NCBI GenBank assembly: GCA_029243445.1
Contig: JAQWSA010000134.1
Location: forward strand, 1-6,475
Reading direction: 5' to 3'
DNA length: 6,475 nucleotides
Source: Alphaproteobacteria bacterium
GTDB lineage: Bacteria > Pseudomonadota > Alphaproteobacteria > UBA6615
The position numbers and the translations under genes were made by a program. The notes under the pieces were generated by a model that was not told the origin of the DNA, ran no database searches, and saw only the letters and a list, made by a program, of their open reading frames with translations. Shown one piece after another: positions 1-6,338 of this stretch. How positions within the stretch are numbered: position 1 is the stretch's first letter; each line of letters opens with the position of its first letter.

Positions 1-857
1 CTTCGGCTATAATTCTTCAGGAGCTTAGATTACCACGTGCAATACTAGCACTGGCTGTTGGGGCGTCCCTAGGCATGTCTGGCGCTGCTTTGCAGGGCTT
101 ATTGCGAAACCCTCTGGCTGAACCGGGTTTAATTGGTGTATCGGGCTGTGCTGCGCTTGGATCAGTTATAGTTTTTTATACAGGCTTATCCATGACTTAT
201 AGCTTTGCTTTACCCGTAGGAGGCATGATTGGTGCTTGTCTTTCCGTTGGCCTGCTTTATTTTCTGGCTGGACGGGATCCATCAATACTTACAATAATTC
301 TTGCGGGTGTGGCTATAAATACTGTAGCTGGAGCTCTCACGATATTAGCACTCAACTTGGCTCCGAACCCATTTGCAGCGTTTGAAGTTTTTTTCTGGCT
401 TTTGGGCTCCCTAACTGATCGTAGCATGAATCATTTATTTATGGCTCTGCCATTTATTGTAATTGGGACTTGTTTTTTATTATCTACTAGGAAGGGCTTA
501 GATGCACTTACTTTGGGAGAGGATGTTGCATTTTCATTGGGTATTAATATTAAAAGTTTACAAACGAGAATAGTTCTAGGAATTGCCTTAGCTGTTGGTG
601 CATCGGTATCTGTAGCTGGCGTTGTCGGATTTGTTGGCCTTATAGTTCCCCATTTACTGAGGCCCTTTGTGGGTTATAGTCCCGGATATTTATTAATACC
701 CTGCGCTTTAGGGGGCGCTGCTCTAACATTAGCTGCTGATATAGTAGTACGTTTTGCAACGCAGGGTCCCGAGCTACAATTAGGTGTATTAACGTCGCTT
801 ATTGGCGCCCCATTCTTTCTCGTGTTAGTGATAAAAATGAGGAGAGAAGGACGATGA
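1..857 (+). CDS. FecCD/BtuC-family ABC transporter permease (5' end outside window)
   Basis: This is the inner-membrane permease of a type II importer for iron-siderophore, haem or vitamin B12. The reading frame is open from base 3, upstream of the first ATG at 75. The translation before that ATG (LQELRLPRAILALAVGASLG) is conserved family sequence, so the gene runs in from the left and 75 is not the start. About 284 residues are visible; family members have roughly 320-350, so some N-terminal sequence is missing. Visible family hallmarks are LRLPR, then LQGLLRNPLAEPGLIGVSG, then GFVGLIVPHLLRPFVG (contacts the ATPase) and the closing LGVLTSLIGAPFF. The protein is hydrophobic throughout, with many membrane segments. 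The stop overlaps the start of the ATPase gene by ATGA, indicating translational coupling. Substrate cannot be assigned, because the binding protein and any regulatory leader lie outside the window. Confidence 0.95.
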   Translation, partial: SAIILQELRLPRAILALAVGASLGMSGAALQGLLRNPLAEPGLIGVSGCAALGSVIVFYTGLSMTYSFALPVGGMIGACLSVGLLYFLAGRDPSILTIILAGVAINTVAGALTILALNLAPNPFAAFEVFFWLLGSLTDRSMNHLFMALPFIVIGTCFLLSTRKGLDALTLGEDVAFSLGINIKSLQTRIVLGIALAVGASVSVAGVVGFVGLIVPHLLRPFVGYSPGYLLIPCALGGAALTLAADIVVRFATQGPELQLGVLTSLIGAPFFLVLVIKMRREGR

Positions 858-1624
858 CGTTTCTCGCTGCTAGGAATATCCTGATCTCTAAAAATAAGAA
901 AAAAATTATTAATAATATATCTTTAAAAATACAACCGGATGAATTAGTTGGACTAATTGGTCCCAACGGGGCAGGGAAAACTACCTTGCTAAAAAGCCTT
1001 TTGGGAATTGTAAAACCGATAGAGGGAGGTGTTTATTTAAATAATTTGGGCATCAACACTTTATCCAGAAATTATGTTTCTAAACACCTGGGCTATCTTG
1101 CTCAGGGAGCTCCCTGTTATTGGCCAGTTAATGTGAGGCAGATAGTAGAACTTGGTTGTTTGCCACATACCTATGATGCAAAAAAGCGAGAGGGTTCTAT
1201 TAGTAATATAGTTGCAGAATCTATGGCTTCTACAGGAATTTCTGATTTACAGTTTAGAAAAGTTACATCCTTATCAGGGGGCGAAAGAACCCTGACTATG
1301 TTAGCTCGCTGTCTTGCAGGTCAAGCACCACTACTTTTGGCAGATGAACCTGTAACTGGGTTAGATCCAAGTCACCAAATAAAAATCATGCAGTTACTAA
1401 AAAACCAGGTTTCCTCTAAGACCGGAGTGGTGGCTGTTTTACATGATCTCAACTTAGCAGCTAAATATTGTTCGCGATTGGTTTTGATGTCTGAAGGAAA
1501 GATTCATGCCGACGGCGTTCCTGAAACTGTTCTTAGCGCTGAGAATATTTCTAATGTCTATGGAATTAAAGCTAAAATGCAGTATTTAGATGGGCAGCCT
1601 ATAATCTTGTCGGGAAGTATATGA
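854..1624 (+). CDS. ABC transporter ATP-binding protein, iron-siderophore/haem/B12 type
   Basis: This cytoplasmic ATPase (256 aa, full length for the FecE/FepC/BtuD group) energises the permease encoded just upstream. Visible motifs in order are Walker A GPNGAGKT (residues 36-43), Q-loop Gln84 in YLAQ, signature LSGGE (140-144), Walker B LLLADEP (160-166), D-loop GLDP (169-172) and the switch histidine His197 in LHDLN. All catalytic elements are intact. The start overlaps the permease stop by ATGA, with a purine-rich GGAGAGAAGG at 841-850 as ribosome binding site. The N-terminus is lysine-rich (SKNKKKIINN). It appears to be the last gene of its operon, since 230 bases without a gene follow. 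BtuD, FhuC, FepC and HmuV cannot be told apart from motifs alone, so no symbol is given. Confidence 0.95.
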   Translation: MTFLAARNILISKNKKKIINNISLKIQPDELVGLIGPNGAGKTTLLKSLLGIVKPIEGGVYLNNLGINTLSRNYVSKHLGYLAQGAPCYWPVNVRQIVELGCLPHTYDAKKREGSISNIVAESMASTGISDLQFRKVTSLSGGERTLTMLARCLAGQAPLLLADEPVTGLDPSHQIKIMQLLKNQVSSKTGVVAVLHDLNLAAKYCSRLVLMSEGKIHADGVPETVLSAENISNVYGIKAKMQYLDGQPIILSGSI

Positions 1625-1700
1625 TGTACTGGTTAACTACCTAATTCCGTTTTTGGTTTTTCTAATTATTATCTAATAAGTCCTATATAATTACATTGTC

Positions 1701-1728
1701 TTTAAATTATCCCTTTTGGTGCTATTGT
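1701..1728 (+). promoter_or_regulatory. Possible promoter for the crotonase-family gene
   Basis: TTTAAA (1701-1706) and TATTGT (1723-1728) are separated by 16 bases, and the latter is preceded by TG one base upstream (extended -10 style, TGCTATTGT). Each hexamer matches consensus at four positions. The arrangement is attractive because the perfect inverted repeat starts at 1728, where a repressor would cover the transcription start. AT-rich DNA gives such matches easily. TATAAC at 1823-1828 is an alternative -10, but without a good -35. Confidence 0.25.
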
Positions 1729-1756
1729 AGTTAATTGTAAGAAGTACAATTAACTA
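1728..1756. repeat. Perfect 12-bp inverted repeat, candidate operator
   Basis: The arms TAGTTAATTGTA (1728-1739) and TACAATTAACTA (1745-1756) are exact reverse complements around the 5-base centre AGAAG. No run of T follows on either strand, so this is not a standard intrinsic terminator. It lies about 100 bases upstream of the crotonase-family start, which suits an operator for a dimeric repressor. It could also form an RNA hairpin at the end of the transporter transcript. No regulator gene lies beside it. Confidence 0.6.
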
Positions 1757-1854
1757 ATATGGATGGAATGTATCATTAAGTAGTTATTTTTTCATCTTTT
1801 TATCTGACGAGCCGTTTAGTTTTATAACATCTTAATTTTGAAGGGGAGAGAAGT

Positions 1855-2715
1855 ATGTCGTTAGTTAAGTTTATAGAAGAACCTCAGTTCGAAGATTATA
1901 AAGAGGTTTTTAAAGATAACTATATTCTTGAGAGAAGAGAAGATGGCGTGATTTTAGCTAGGGCACATACAAATGGTGGCCCTATAAAGTTGAGTGTGGA
2001 AAACCATAAATCAGTGCAACAGCTTTTTAAGACTATAGGGGCTGATAATAAAAACGAAATTATGATTTTTACGGGGTCTGGTGATGAATTTATGATGGAA
2101 CCAGACCCAGAAGGATTTAAAATAGAGGCTGAAGACCTTAACTATTGGGCCTATGAATATGCTTTTAAGGATGGTCGGGTAAATCTCAACTCTCTTTTAA
2201 ACGACCTCGAAATTCCTACTATTGGGGTCCTTAATGGTCCAGGTTTTCATACCGAACTATGTTTGATGTGTGATCTAACTATCTGCAGTGAAAATGCTGT
2301 TATATACGATTTGCATTATGACATTGGGTCAGTACCTGGTGATGGTATTAATGTGTGTTTCCAGGAGTTGTTAGGAACTAAGAGGGCTGCTTATGCTTTG
2401 CTAACAGGTGAAGCGATTAATGCTGAGCAAGCACTCGAGTGGGGCATGGTAAATGAGGTTGTGCCACAAGATAAATTAATTGAACGTGCTTATGAACTCG
2501 CTGATCAGATTATGACGCAGCCAAGGACAACGCGTCGAATGACCACACAGGTAATTAGGCGCCCTTGGAAAAGAAGAATGACTGATGATTTTGATGCTGG
2601 CTTAGCGATGCAAATGTTTTCTCAGGTTGCTGCTGATAGTAGCCATCACGGAGAACGCCACATATCAGATGTTATTGCTTATGTTCGGCAAGGTAAAAAG
2701 AATAATTTTGACTAA
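1855..2715 (+). CDS. Crotonase-superfamily protein, 6-oxocamphor-hydrolase-like
   Basis: A 286-aa crotonase-fold protein, probably cytoplasmic (no signal peptide or membrane segment). The start has a strong ribosome binding site, GGGGAG at 1843-1848, six bases away. Fold landmarks are IMIFTGSGDEF (69-79), IPTIGVLNGPGFH (120-132), MCDLTICSENAVIYD (138-152), VPGDG (160-164), LLTGEAINAEQALEWGMVNEV (182-202) and a charged C-terminal helical part. The usual enoyl-CoA hydratase glutamates are not in place. Instead the pattern H132...H154-x8-D163 resembles the His122/His145/Asp154 set I recall for Rhodococcus 6-oxocamphor hydrolase, which cleaves a beta-diketone by a retro-Claisen reaction without CoA. 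The residue I align with that enzyme's Glu244 is Gln253 here. The actual substrate is unknown. The gene stands alone between the transporter operon and a convergent MAPEG gene. The crotonase fold is near certain; the hydrolase subtype is an inference from memory. Confidence 0.88.
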   Translation: MSLVKFIEEPQFEDYKEVFKDNYILERREDGVILARAHTNGGPIKLSVENHKSVQQLFKTIGADNKNEIMIFTGSGDEFMMEPDPEGFKIEAEDLNYWAYEYAFKDGRVNLNSLLNDLEIPTIGVLNGPGFHTELCLMCDLTICSENAVIYDLHYDIGSVPGDGINVCFQELLGTKRAAYALLTGEAINAEQALEWGMVNEVVPQDKLIERAYELADQIMTQPRTTRRMTTQVIRRPWKRRMTDDFDAGLAMQMFSQVAADSSHHGERHISDVIAYVRQGKKNNFD

Positions 2716-2751
2716 TAACCTAAGTGGTTTGCTGTAAATCATAATCTTCTG

Positions 2752-2794
2752 TCTGGCCATTGATTTTATTTTATTAATAAAATCAATGGCCAGA
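2752..2794. repeat. 19-bp perfect hairpin between convergent genes
   Basis: The arms 2752-2770 (TCTGGCCATTGATTTTATT) and 2776-2794 are exact reverse complements around the 5-base loop TTATT. The hairpin starts 37 bases after the crotonase-gene stop and lies about 120 bases beyond the end of the opposing MAPEG gene, so it may end or protect both transcripts. It is not a textbook terminator: on the plus strand it is followed by GAGAAAAAAAC, and the matching T-run on the minus strand comes before the hairpin, not after it. Confidence 0.75.
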
Positions 2795-2820
2795 GAAAAA
2801 AACTTGATTTTGACTGCTTC

Positions 2821-2864
2821 CCCTGAATAAGCCTACTTCAATAAACAAATAAGCTTATGAAGGG
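2821..2864. repeat. Imperfect hairpin downstream of MAPEG gene
   Basis: CCCT-GA-ATAAGC (2821-2832) can pair with GCTTAT-GA-AGGG (2853-2864). This gives a 6-bp and a 4-bp stem separated by tandem G/A mismatches, a combination that stacks well in RNA, with a 20-base loop. On the minus strand it lies in the 3' untranslated region of the MAPEG gene, followed about 17 bases later by a run of seven T. It may contribute to termination, but the geometry is not canonical. Confidence 0.35.
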
Positions 2865-2913
2865 CGCATGTTTCGATTGGTTTGCTGCAATGAGCTTTAA
2901 AAACCTTATCGTT

Positions 2914-3306
2914 TTAAACGACCAGAATTTGGTACAGAATACAAAGTTGGGCTAACCAACTACCTGCAAAAGTTAGTGTTCGGCCGAAAGGTAATCCAGA
3001 TACATAAGCCGTATAGTGTGCCAGGCGGAGCCAAAAGTAGGCTATTGTAGCTGAAACTGTCGCCTCATTCGTAACATTAGCTAAATTTGCAATAATTACT
3101 AATGATGCGAATGGTATAAGGTTCTCAATCGCATTATAATGAGCTCGTTTGGCTCTCAGCACCCATCCGGTTAAAGGGGTATTATCAGATTCATAAGTTA
3201 GAGCTGGCATTAAACCAACATTAGAAATATGAGCTAAAATGTAAGGGACCCACATAAAAATTGTTAAACCAGAAACCCAAGCTAGCATCTCAAGTTCAGT
3301 AGTCAT
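2914..3306 (-). CDS. MAPEG-family membrane protein
   Basis: A 130-aa integral membrane protein of the MAPEG type (membrane-associated proteins in eicosanoid and glutathione metabolism). Bacterial members are mostly uncharacterised; studied relatives are glutathione-dependent transferases or peroxidases. Four hydrophobic segments are visible, near residues 6-26, 63-78, 82-104 and 112-129. The family signature RAKRAHYNAIEN (51-62) follows the first loop, and LRLAHYTAYVSGLPFGRTLTF (93-113) matches the conserved R..HY.aY..G.p.gR block before the last helix. The length is typical. The start is supported by AAGGAG at 3317-3322, ten bases upstream. It is transcribed alone and converges on the crotonase gene. 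The substrate is unknown. Confidence 0.88.
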   Translation of the reverse strand: MTTELEMLAWVSGLTIFMWVPYILAHISNVGLMPALTYESDNTPLTGWVLRAKRAHYNAIENLIPFASLVIIANLANVTNEATVSATIAYFWLRLAHYTAYVSGLPFGRTLTFAGSWLAQLCILYQILVV

Positions 3307-3341
3307 AATCTTTCAACTCCTTATGTTATTGCCACTTTGTA

Positions 3342-3371
3342 ATGTTAAGTCTGAATCAATAATTTGTACAA
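3342..3371 (-). promoter_or_regulatory. Possible promoter of MAPEG gene
   Basis: Read on the minus strand, TTGTAC (3371-3366) and TAACAT (3347-3342) are 18 bases apart. Each matches the -35 or -10 consensus at four positions, and they lie 36 bases or more upstream of the start codon. No better pair was seen nearby. Support is weak because the region is AT-rich. Confidence 0.3.
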
Positions 3372-3391
3372 CAATAATCACTAACTGACTT

Positions 3392-3490
3392 GAGAATCCG
3401 TTTGGACGAGGGTATCAAAACCGCTTGCGAACACCGAAAAACTCTACTTCCCCTGCCCGCCTATTCCATTAATGCTGCGGAATAGCATGA
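3392..3490. other. GC-richer patch in a 290-base gap, no gene recognised
   Basis: Between the MAPEG start and tRNA-Ser (3307-3596) I find no convincing gene. About 3392-3490 is visibly richer in G and C than its AT-rich surroundings. It contains CTATTCC/GGAATAG arms (3461-3467 and 3479-3485) able to form a 7-bp stem with an 11-base loop. A plus-strand frame is open for about 36 codons here but has no start with a ribosome binding site. It could be a small RNA, a decayed gene, or the trailer of the tRNA transcript. Confidence 0.3.
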
Positions 3491-3596
3491 GCGTGGTTAT
3501 CTAATGACAGCTCTGGGCTGAAGTTAACTTTTGAAATTAATATAGTAGGCTAATTTAAAGTCATTTTAATTTATTCAACGACTTAATGGAAATTTA

Positions 3597-3686
3597 TGGC
3601 GGAGGGAGTGGGATTCGAACCCACGATACAGTTGCCTGTATACACGCTTTCCAAGCGTGCGCCTTCAGCCACTCGGCCACCCCTCC
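3597..3686 (-). tRNA. tRNA-Ser (anticodon GGA)
   Basis: On the minus strand the sequence folds into a complete class II tRNA. The acceptor arm GGAGGGG (3686-3680) pairs with TCCCTCC (3607-3601), with one G-T at the inner end. The anticodon stem CACGC/GCGTG encloses the loop TTGGAAA, giving anticodon GGA (3652-3650), which reads UCC and UCU serine codons. The long variable arm ATACAG-GCAA-CTGTAT is typical of serine tRNA. The T arm is GTGGG-TTCGAAT-CCCAC, and G is the discriminator base. The 3' CCA is encoded (3599-3597). No similar fragment of its 3' end recurs in the window, so there is no sign of an island integrated here. Confidence 0.98.
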
Positions 3687-3741
3687 TGAATAACCATCAC
3701 CAGTATTACGATGATCAAAATAGAATTTGTTAGTTTAACAG

Positions 3742-3769
3742 ATAATAGGCAGCAATTTTTCTATTGCAA
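3742..3769 (-). promoter_or_regulatory. Probable promoter of tRNA-Ser
   Basis: On the minus strand TTGCAA (3769-3764) and TATTAT (3747-3742) are separated by 16 bases. They match the -35 and -10 consensus at four and five positions. The predicted start would leave a leader of roughly 50 bases before the mature 5' end at 3686, a normal length for RNase P processing. Confidence 0.45.
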
Positions 3770-3916
3770 TAGTTATAGGGGCTTAAATTATGTGATATTT
3801 ATAATTACAGGGTTTACTCTAATTGAAGAAGGTTTTGTAATAATGAATATTTATAATATATGACGTCAGAACTATTATTAATAATATTATAGAAATTTAC
3901 TGGATGATTATTACTA

Positions 3917-4216
3917 ATGGGTATGTGTAAATTAACTGGGCGCATATTTGTTGCTGTAGGAATTGGCTTTTTCATTAGAGATATAATTATTTGGGCTGGT
4001 TCTGGTCCTTTGGTTTTATCTTCAGCGGGAGAGGTTTGGTATAGCATTCACAAAGAGAGCCTACTTCTAGCTGAGGCCGCTATCGCCCGCCACATACCAA
4101 TAATAGGACCAGAGTTATGGCACCCTGTTATTTCTACTATTCTTACTGCTCCGATATTCTTGGTTGTATTAGTGCCGGGTTTATTAATTTTTTTTATAAT
4201 TTATAAATTGAAATAA
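3917..4216 (+). CDS. Small two-helix membrane protein of unknown function
   Basis: A 99-aa protein that I do not recognise by name. It has a hydrophobic segment near residues 8-27, a polar middle with GEVWYSIHKESLLLAEAAIA (38-57) followed by P.LWHPVI (66-72), and a strongly hydrophobic C-terminus (72-96) ending in Lys-Leu-Lys. The middle block resembles, from memory, a family of small alphaproteobacterial membrane proteins with a G.(L/V)W(F/Y)S...SL.L.(Q/E)A motif between two helices. The organised pattern makes this strand far more credible than the overlapping 77-codon frame on the other strand. The ribosome binding site is weak (only TGGA at 3901-3904), and TATAAT at 3852-3857 could be a -10 but lacks a clear -35. 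It converges on lepA. Confidence 0.65.
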   Translation: MGMCKLTGRIFVAVGIGFFIRDIIIWAGSGPLVLSSAGEVWYSIHKESLLLAEAAIARHIPIIGPELWHPVISTILTAPIFLVVLVPGLLIFFIIYKLK

Positions 4217-4243
4217 TTAGCACAATCTCTGTAGCTGCTAATT
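4215..4243. terminator. Weak hairpin between convergent genes, possible terminator
   Basis: AATTAGCA (4215-4222) and TGCTAATT (4236-4243) form an 8-bp perfect stem with a 13-base loop. It starts in the stop codon of the 99-aa gene and lies 17 bases past the lepA stop. On the minus strand (lepA side) it is followed by ATTTCAATTTATAA, an imperfect U-rich stretch. Stability is modest. Confidence 0.3.
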
Positions 4244-4260
4244 CCTAACATATTGTAACC

Positions 4261-6063
4261 TTAACTGTCGTCCATTCTTAGTGCTGCAATAAATGCTGAC
4301 TGTGGAATTTCAACATTTCCATACTGACGCATACGCTTTTTTCCTGCCTTCTGTTTTTCTAAAAGTTTTCGTTTGCGAGTGATGTCACCACCGTAACATT
4401 TGGATGTAACGTCCTTGCGCATTGCCCCAACGGTTTCTCTAGCAATTACTTTTCCACCAATTACGGCTTGCAGAGCAACCTTAAATAATTGACGTGGTAT
4501 AAGGTCTTTTAAGCGGGAACATAATGCGCGACCTCGCGCTTCTGATTGACTACGGTGAACAATCATAGACAAGGCATCGACAGGTTCACCATTAATTAGT
4601 AGATCTACTTTGACTAATTCACTGGCTCGATAATTTTCAATTTCATAATCAAAACTAGCATAGCCCCGACTTATTGACTTTAGGCGATCATAGAAATCAA
4701 ATACTACTTCATTAAGTGGCAAGCGATAAATGGCCATAGCTCTTGCACCAACATAGGTTAAGTCGATTTGTTCCCCCCTTCGATCCGTACAAAGTTGAAG
4801 AACTGCCCCTAGATACTCATCGGGAACAATTATGCTAGCCTTTATCCATGGTTCATGTATTTCCTTTATTCTAGTAACGTTTGGAAAATCGGATGGATTA
4901 TGTAAATCGATAGTAGTTTCGTCAGTTAAGTGAATTTTATAAATTACTGATGGTGCTGTGGCGACCAGTTCTAATTTGAATTCACGTTCTAAGCGTTGTT
5001 GGACAATTTCCATATGTAGTAGACCAAGAAAGCCACAACGAAAACCAAGTCCCAACGCAGCACTACTCTCTGGCTCAAAGTGAAAACTGGCATCATTTAG
5101 ATGCAGTTTAGATAGGCTATCTCGTAAATCTTCATATTGAGCTGAGTCTGAAGGAAAAATAGAACAAAAAACGACAGGAACGGAGGGTTTAAAGCCTGCT
5201 AAGGGTTCATCCACAGGGTTTCGATCATCAGTTACGGTGTCACCTACTTGGCAGTCAATAACAGAACGAATTGATGCGGTAATAAACCCTATTTCGCCTG
5301 CTTCGAGTGAATCTTTTTCTGTCTGAGTAGGCGTAAAAATCCCCACTCGATCTATTTGGTATGACTTTTCAGTAGCCATCATCCGTATTTTTTGACCTTT
5401 TCTAATGCGTCCATTTTTTATGCGCAGCAATGCAACAACACCTAGATAAGCGTCGTACCAACTATCAACTAAAAGTGCTTGTAGCTGAGAATCGGAATCT
5501 CCCTCCGGGGGTGGAAGAGATAATACCAGCTCTTCGAGAGCCTCTTCTATACCCTTTCCTGACTTTGCTGATATCTCAACAGCGTTCGATGCATCTAGTC
5601 CTATAACTTCTTCTATCTGTTCTCTTACTTTTACTGGTTCAGAAGCTGGTAAATCAATTTTATTAAGAACTGTTACAATCTCGTGACCTGCGTCTATTGC
5701 CAAATATGCATTTGCTAGGGTCTGGGCTTCAACCCCCTGGCTGGAATCGACAATCAAAAGGGAACCTTCGCAAGCTGCTAGAGACCTGGATACTTCGTAA
5801 GAGAAATCGACATGTCCTGGGGTATCCATTAAATTTAGTGAGTATGTGTTGCCATTACGGGCTTTGTAGGACAAACGAACTGTTTGAGCTTTAATAGTAA
5901 TTCCGCGCTCTCGTTCAAGGTCCATAGAGTCAAGTACTTGTTCGCTCATTTCGCGGGCGCTTAGTCCTCCGCAATGTTGTATTAGTCTATCTGCTAAAGT
6001 CGATTTTCCATGGTCTATATGGGCAATAATAGCAAAATTTCGGATATATTTTAGGTTTGTCAT
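4261..6063 (-). CDS. lepA: Elongation factor 4 (LepA), translational GTPase
   Basis: Ribosome-associated GTPase that acts on stalled or mistranslocated ribosomes. At 600 aa it is full length. GTPase motifs are intact: G1 AHIDHGKST (14-22), G2 RGITIK (53-58), G3 DTPGH (80-84), G4 NKID (134-137), G5 SAKSG (165-169). Domain II follows with [17 protein letters not shown], then the EF-G-like domains with [20 protein letters not shown]. The LepA-specific C-terminal domain has [18 protein letters not shown] (555-572) and [18 protein letters not shown] (574-591), which contacts the tRNA site. The start [19 protein letters not shown] fits the family, and an in-frame stop lies just upstream. No good ribosome binding site sits at the usual spacing; GGAG is 17 bases away (6081-6084). 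Unlike in many proteobacteria, lepB does not follow. Confidence 0.99.
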   Translation of the reverse strand: MTNLKYIRNFAIIAHIDHGKSTLADRLIQHCGGLSAREMSEQVLDSMDLERERGITIKAQTVRLSYKARNGNTYSLNLMDTPGHVDFSYEVSRSLAACEGSLLIVDSSQGVEAQTLANAYLAIDAGHEIVTVLNKIDLPASEPVKVREQIEEVIGLDASNAVEISAKSGKGIEEALEELVLSLPPPEGDSDSQLQALLVDSWYDAYLGVVALLRIKNGRIRKGQKIRMMATEKSYQIDRVGIFTPTQTEKDSLEAGEIGFITASIRSVIDCQVGDTVTDDRNPVDEPLAGFKPSVPVVFCSIFPSDSAQYEDLRDSLSKLHLNDASFHFEPESSAALGLGFRCGFLGLLHMEIVQQRLEREFKLELVATAPSVIYKIHLTDETTIDLHNPSDFPNVTRIKEIHEPWIKASIIVPDEYLGAVLQLCTDRRGEQIDLTYVGARAMAIYRLPLNEVVFDFYDRLKSISRGYASFDYEIENYRASELVKVDLLINGEPVDALSMIVHRSQSEARGRALCSRLKDLIPRQLFKVALQAVIGGKVIARETVGAMRKDVTSKCYGGDITRKRKLLEKQKAGKKRMRQYGNVEIPQSAFIAALRMDDS

Positions 6064-6092
6064 GCCAGTAAATTAAACAGCTCCATAGAGAC

Positions 6093-6157
6093 GGTTTATG
6101 AAAATTTATTGTTTATAAATATGTGGATAAATATTAATAAACAAATGGTTTATGAAA
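6093..6157. repeat. Nested repeats around a consensus DnaA box
   Basis: An 11-base direct repeat GGTTTATGAAA occurs at 6093-6103 and 6147-6157. Between the copies are inverted TTGTTTAT (6109-6116) and ATAAACAA (6137-6144), and direct ATAAATAT (6115-6122 and 6127-6134). The centre of the inverted pair falls on TGTGGATAA (6122-6130). The stretch lies upstream of lepA, so it may be a promoter/operator region, an origin-type element, or chance in AT-rich DNA. Confidence 0.5.
6122..6130 (-). promoter_or_regulatory. DnaA box, exact TTATCCACA
   Basis: Read on the minus strand this is TTATCCACA, identical to the high-affinity DnaA-binding consensus. It lies about 60 bases upstream of lepA in very AT-rich DNA. 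On the minus strand TTGTTT (6143-6138) could serve as a -35 with TATTTA (6120-6115) as a -10, placing the box between them, so DnaA control of lepA is conceivable. One 9-mer can occur by chance, but others occur about 210 bases away. Confidence 0.5.
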
Positions 6158-6338
6158 TATATACACTATTTTTTTTAAATAACTTTAAAACATGCACTTA
6201 TTTATACTTACAATTCCTAATAATTATTAATTAAAATCAATTAGTTAATAAATTGTTACATAAAAAATATTATTTTTTAAATTAGTTTTACTTAATTATA
6301 ATAAAATGAAGAAATTTTACCCAACAAATGGATTAATA
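6158..6338. other. Extremely AT-rich spacer, no gene seen
   Basis: This stretch is made almost wholly of A and T, with long A and T runs and several TTAA sites, and no credible open frame on either strand. Together with the flanking DnaA-box-like sites it resembles a DNA-unwinding element, but AT-rich spacers are normal in such genomes. I looked for TTAA-N7-TTAA (CtrA-type) sites and found none. Confidence 0.5.

Noticed and set aside
75..857. ATG at 75 as the permease start
   Set aside because: Conserved family sequence continues in frame upstream of it to the window edge, so it is an internal methionine.
3392..3501. Short plus-strand frame reading ESVWTRVSKPLANTEKLYFP
   Set aside because: It follows a stop directly, has no start codon with a ribosome binding site, and matches nothing I recognise; kept only as a compositional oddity.
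3597..3686. Genomic island integrated at tRNA-Ser
   Set aside because: No integrase gene is present and no copy of the tRNA 3' end recurs elsewhere in the window.
3861..3868. TGACGTCA palindrome upstream of the 99-aa gene
   Set aside because: An 8-base palindrome is expected by chance at this length, and no matching bacterial regulator is implied.
3814..4047. A 77-codon open frame on the minus strand
   Set aside because: It overlaps the 99-aa plus-strand gene in antisense, lacks any recognisable motif, and its C-terminal part is low-complexity sequence from AT-rich DNA.
5697..5894. A 65-codon open frame on the plus strand
   Set aside because: It lies wholly inside lepA on the opposite strand and has no family features; it is a shadow of the GTPase domain.
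6158..6338. CtrA-type TTAA-N7-TTAA sites, which would strengthen an alphaproteobacterial origin
   Set aside because: Several TTAA words are present, but none of the adjacent pairs I checked is spaced by seven bases.
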